The notes under the pieces are model-generated. The model did no database searches. It was given only the letters and a program-made list of their open reading frames with translations, and was not told the DNA's origin. A program made the position numbers and the translations under genes. A DNA stretch of 14,524 bases from Armatimonadota bacterium (GTDB taxonomy: Bacteria; Armatimonadota; UBA5829): NCBI GenBank assembly GCA_023474015.1, contig JAMCYN010000089.1, positions 398 through 14,921 on the forward strand. The letters are read 5' to 3'. Position 1 is the stretch's first letter; every line of letters starts with the position of its first letter. Of the stretch, positions 12,199-14,524 are shown piece by piece.

Positions 12199-13620
12199 CT
12201 ATCCCGCCAGCAGCACCATGACCGCTTTTTGTACATGTAGTCTGTTTTCCGCTTCATCGAAGACCACGCTCTGCGGCGAATCCACGACCTCGTCCGTCAC
12301 CTCGGAACCCCGATGAGCGGGGAGACAATGCTCGAATATAGCGTCGGGCTTGGCCTGCACCATCAGGTCAGTGTTCACCTGATACGGCGCGAAGATCTTT
12401 TCGCGTTCGGCGGCCTCGCTTTCCTGGCCCATACTCGCCCAAACGTCGGTGTAAACCACGTCCGCGCCCCGCACGGCGTCCACTGGGTCGTGAAATACTT
12501 CGATAGTCGCGCCGGTCTCCTTCGCGAACGCTTTCGCCTGCTCGGTCACCTTCGGATCGGGCTCGTAGCCTTTCGGGCAGCCGATGGCGAAGTTCATGCC
12601 GACCTTGGCGCACAAGTGCATCAGCGAGTGGGCGCAGTTGTTTCCGTCGCCAACGAACGCGAGCTTGAGGCCCGCCAACTCGCCCTTGTGCTCCAGCACC
12701 GTATACAAGTCCGCGAGCGCCTGGCAGGGGTGCTCGAGGTCGGAAAGACCGTTGATTACCGGGATTCCCGCGTGCTTGGCAAGCCCCATCACTGAGTCGT
12801 GAGCAAACACTCGCGCCATAATTATATCCGCCATTCTGCCGAGTGTCCTGGCGATATCCGCCACGCTCTCGCGCTTGCCCAAGCTGATATCCGACGGCCC
12901 AAGATAGATGCCGTGCCCGCCGAGCTGGAATATGCCGGTCTCGAACGACACGCGCGTCCGCAGCGACGGCTTCTCGAATATCATCGCGACGGTCTTGCCC
13001 TCGAGTATCTTGCGCTGCTGCTGAGGCCAGACGATGCCGTCCTTGAGCAGCCGCGTTTCGTCGAATATGGCGTTGATCTGCGCTTTTGTCAAGTCGGCTA
13101 TCGAGAGCAGGTTGTTGCCGGACAGGCCTGCGGAGTCTATCCTGTCCACGGAACGTCTCGCGTCCGAGTCGCTGGTCGCGCCCACACTTTCCGAGTGGAC
13201 CCGCAGCACTGCTTCCCTGGCTTTGGAATAGGTAACTCCAAGATCGCCGAGGATGTGCGCGGCCATGCCATCCTTCTCACGGATCAGCGCGAGCAGGATG
13301 TGCTCAGTGCCTATGTAGTTGTTGTGCAGCTCACGTGCTTCTTCGTAGGCAAGGTCTATCACGCGTTTCGCCCTCGGGGTAAGCTGCATGTCGCTCTCCA
13401 GCCTGCCCTGAATGTTCCGCACGCGCTTCGTCACCTCTTCGCGAATCCCGGCCGGTGTCGCGCCCATCAAGCCGAGCGCGCGCAAGGCAAGGCTGTCTTT
13501 GTCATAGATCAGGCCCAGCAGCAGATGCTCGGTGGCTACATGGCTCTCGCCGAGCTTACATGCCTCCTCCTGAGCGTGAAAAACTACTCTTCTGGCCCTT
13601 TCGGTAAATTGCTTCCACAT
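12199..13620 (-). CDS. argF: Ornithine carbamoyltransferase with an N-terminal ClpC-type domain (fusion)
   Basis: A 473-residue fusion in one uninterrupted frame. Residues 1-142 are a full ClpC/ClpA-type N-domain of two repeats: FTERARRVVFHAQEEA...VATEHLLLGLI (about 5-67) and LTPRAKRVIDLAYEEA...IGTEHILLALI (about 80-141). Linker 143-166 is polar. Residues 167-473 are a complete OTC, which makes citrulline from ornithine and carbamoyl phosphate: SLRTR (219-223) binds carbamoyl phosphate, HPCQ is at 297-300, GDGNNCAHS follows, DVWASMGQE binds ornithine, and HCLPA is at 431-435. All catalytic motifs are intact. ATG 13620 has GGAGG six bases upstream; inside the linker I see no well-placed SD for a separate OTC start. 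Ordinary ArgF is about 310 residues and has no such domain. In ClpC this domain binds adaptors and phosphoarginine; Thr6, Glu31, Thr81 and Glu106 appear to match the ClpC contact residues. Confidence 0.93.
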   Translation of the reverse strand: MWKQFTERARRVVFHAQEEACKLGESHVATEHLLLGLIYDKDSLALRALGLMGATPAGIREEVTKRVRNIQGRLESDMQLTPRAKRVIDLAYEEARELHNNYIGTEHILLALIREKDGMAAHILGDLGVTYSKAREAVLRVHSESVGATSDSDARRSVDRIDSAGLSGNNLLSIADLTKAQINAIFDETRLLKDGIVWPQQQRKILEGKTVAMIFEKPSLRTRVSFETGIFQLGGHGIYLGPSDISLGKRESVADIARTLGRMADIIMARVFAHDSVMGLAKHAGIPVINGLSDLEHPCQALADLYTVLEHKGELAGLKLAFVGDGNNCAHSLMHLCAKVGMNFAIGCPKGYEPDPKVTEQAKAFAKETGATIEVFHDPVDAVRGADVVYTDVWASMGQESEAAEREKIFAPYQVNTDLMVQAKPDAIFEHCLPAHRGSEVTDEVVDSPQSVVFDEAENRLHVQKAVMVLLAG

Positions 13621-13642
13621 AGTTCCCCTCCAGGGAAATTTT

Positions 13643-13670
13643 GAATTGTGAATTATGAATTTTGAATTTG
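13643..13670. repeat. Heptamer array (GAATTNN x4) upstream of argF
   Basis: Four tandem units GAATTGT, GAATTAT, GAATTTT, GAATTTG, about 20 bases before the argF start. It is inverted relative to the array at 13749-13909; the REP-like palindrome lies between the two. Confidence 0.88.
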
Positions 13671-13671
13671 G

Positions 13672-13748
13672 GAAGGGAGGGCGAACCTCCTGGTGAGCCT
13701 TGTACCTTCGAAGTGACAAAGGCTCGGCAGGAGCCTCGCCCTCCCTTC
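13672..13748. repeat. REP-like long palindrome
   Basis: Arms 13672-13703 and 13716-13748 are near-perfect inverted copies (GAAGGGAGGGCGA, CTCCTG, GAGCCTT segments) of about 32 bases around a CTTCGAAG tip. The motif GGCTCGGCAGGAGCCTCGCC resembles abundant palindromic repeats that I remember from several uncultured bacterial phyla, perhaps mobilised by REP-associated tyrosine transposases. In the arg transcript it would form a strong hairpin between argD and argF. Confidence 0.82.
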
Positions 13749-13909
13749 AATTCATAATTCAAAACTCATGAGGTAATTGCAGAACTCAATCAACCCCCCT
13801 TTGTCCCCCCTTCTTAAGGGGGGAATTTAGGTGCCCCCCTCCTTACGAAGAAGGGGTTGGGGGAGGTACTTGCGATTTCTGCAATTACCTCTCATAATTC
13901 ATAATTGTG
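13749..13909. repeat. Heptamer array split by a MITE-like insertion
   Basis: Units AATTCAT, AATTCAA, AACTCAT occupy 13749-13769. After the insertion (13770-13891) and one extra TCAT (13892-13895), units AATTCAT and AATTGTG follow at 13896-13909. Removing the insertion and one TCAT restores five heptamers in perfect phase. The right part encodes the C-terminal residues of ArgD (TIMNYE). Confidence 0.8.
13770..13891. mobile_element. 122-bp MITE-like element with 15-bp terminal inverted repeats
   Basis: Perfect terminal inverted repeats GAGGTAATTGCAGAA (13770-13784) and its complement (13877-13891), flanked on both sides by TCAT (13766-13769 and 13892-13895), a candidate 4-bp target duplication. 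The interior contains hairpins of G and C runs (CCCCCCTTcTTAAGGGGGG near 13815-13833) and no open reading frame. It probably depends on a transposase elsewhere. It is inserted in a heptamer array at the end of argD and provides its last codon (AGG) and its TAA stop. Confidence 0.75.
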
Positions 13910-14524
13910 ATAGCTCGGTCAACCAGCCCGTTCGAAATGATAAGCGGTGGGACGAACCGCAGCGTATAATCGCCTATGGCATTGACTATCAGTCCGTTCG
14001 CCAGAGCCTTCGACGCCATATCTTTCGCTTTGGGCTTGGTGAACTCTGCCGCGATCATCAGCCCCAAGCCCCGGACTTCCTTGACATCGGCAAGCCCCGC
14101 CAGCCGCCCTCTGAAGTAGGCCCCGACTTGGACGGCGTTCTCGACCAGCCCACCCTCGACAATCTCCGTCACCGCCGCAATCGCCGCAACGCAGGCGAGT
14201 GGGTTGCCGCCAAACGTCGCCGCGTGATCGCCGGGCTCAAAGACATCGGCATACTTGCCCCTCGCTAGACACGCCCCGATGGGGAACCCCCCGCCGAGGG
14301 TCTTCGCGAGAGTCATAATATCCGGGACGACGTTGAAGTGCTCAAAGCCGAACATCTTGCCCGTGCGCCCGAGGCCGGTCTGGACCTCGTCGAATATGAG
14401 CGCCGCGCCGAACTTGTTGCACAATTGCCGGGCGATCCGCAGGAACTCCTCGGTCGCCGGATGAACCCCACTCTCGCCCTGCACCGGCTCCATCATCACC
14501 GCGCAGGTATTGTCATTGACGGCG
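13885..14524 (-). CDS. argD: Acetylornithine aminotransferase, C-terminal part (runs off right edge)
   Basis: About 213 C-terminal residues of a class III PLP-dependent aminotransferase; the frame is open to the right edge. ArgD makes N-acetylornithine from the semialdehyde. Visible blocks: MMEPVQGESGV, the cofactor-binding IFDEVQTGLGRTG, the PLP lysine in TLAKTLGGGFPIGA, HAATFGGNPLACVAA, and RGLGLMIAAEF. Assignment as ArgD rather than another class III aminotransferase rests on these motifs and on the arg neighbours. The C-terminus IMNYER-stop is unusual: NYE comes from a heptamer array, and the final Arg codon and stop come from the terminal repeat of the inserted MITE-like element. Before insertion the frame would have read NYEF-stop, so the enzyme is almost unchanged. 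argF follows after a 264-base repeat-filled spacer. Confidence 0.92.
   Translation of the reverse strand, partial: AVNDNTCAVMMEPVQGESGVHPATEEFLRIARQLCNKFGAALIFDEVQTGLGRTGKMFGFEHFNVVPDIMTLAKTLGGGFPIGACLARGKYADVFEPGDHAATFGGNPLACVAAIAAVTEIVEGGLVENAVQVGAYFRGRLAGLADVKEVRGLGLMIAAEFTKPKAKDMASKALANGLIVNAIGDYTLRFVPPLIISNGLVDRAITIMNYER

Noticed and set aside
12799..13644. Plus-strand open frame of 281 codons opposite argF
   Set aside because: It is a shadow of the GC-rich fusion gene, without a recognisable protein pattern.
1838..13909. Short repeat arrays as CRISPR
   Set aside because: Units are 7 or 8 bp in direct tandem with no spacers and no cas genes, so they are microsatellite-like repeats, not CRISPR.

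Overview
The window is bacterial chromosomal DNA with dense, moderately GC-rich coding, mostly on the minus strand. It suggests an uncultured lineage near Armatimonadota or deep Gram-positive groups. The reasons are the mtaB-HIT-rpsU-yqeY-pgpH gene order, S21 with a basic tail, and a ClpC-type N-domain. I cannot fix the phylum from sequence alone. TTG starts are frequent (rpsU, HIT, argH and the nuclease).

Layout. (1) Positions 1-3616, minus strand: a translation, RNA-modification and signalling cluster, mtaB > HIT protein > rpsU > yqeY > pgpH (cut by the left edge). It has a possible leaderless promoter before mtaB and a consensus promoter before rpsU. (2) Positions 3745-7500: envelope-type genes. 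These are a small two-helix membrane protein (+), a secreted DUF4139 protein (-) with an in-frame amber codon just before its conserved C-terminus, and a divergent pair (+) of a membrane-anchored transglutaminase-like/TPR protein and a membrane-anchored thermonuclease-type nuclease. (3) Positions 7537-14524, minus strand: an arginine biosynthesis cluster, argD (cut by the right edge) > argF > argG > argH. It is interleaved with accessory genes: a four-helix-bundle (S23-like) gene between argF and argG, and an MNT/HEPN pair plus an unknown cysteine-rich membrane protein between argG and argH. Together argF, argG and argH encode ornithine to citrulline to argininosuccinate to arginine.

Most unusual content. 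The ornithine carbamoyltransferase carries a complete two-repeat ClpC-type N-domain at its amino end, with the residues that bind phosphoarginine in ClpC apparently conserved. The window is also full of short tandem arrays of about four 7-bp (or 8-bp) units, often in inverted pairs. The pairs bracket a short loop, a REP-like palindrome or, for the octamers, the whole S23-like gene. Single arrays sit in frame inside mtaB and form the C-terminal codons of mtaB, the nuclease, argH and argD. A 122-bp MITE-like element with 15-bp terminal inverted repeats has inserted into one heptamer array and now supplies the argD stop codon.
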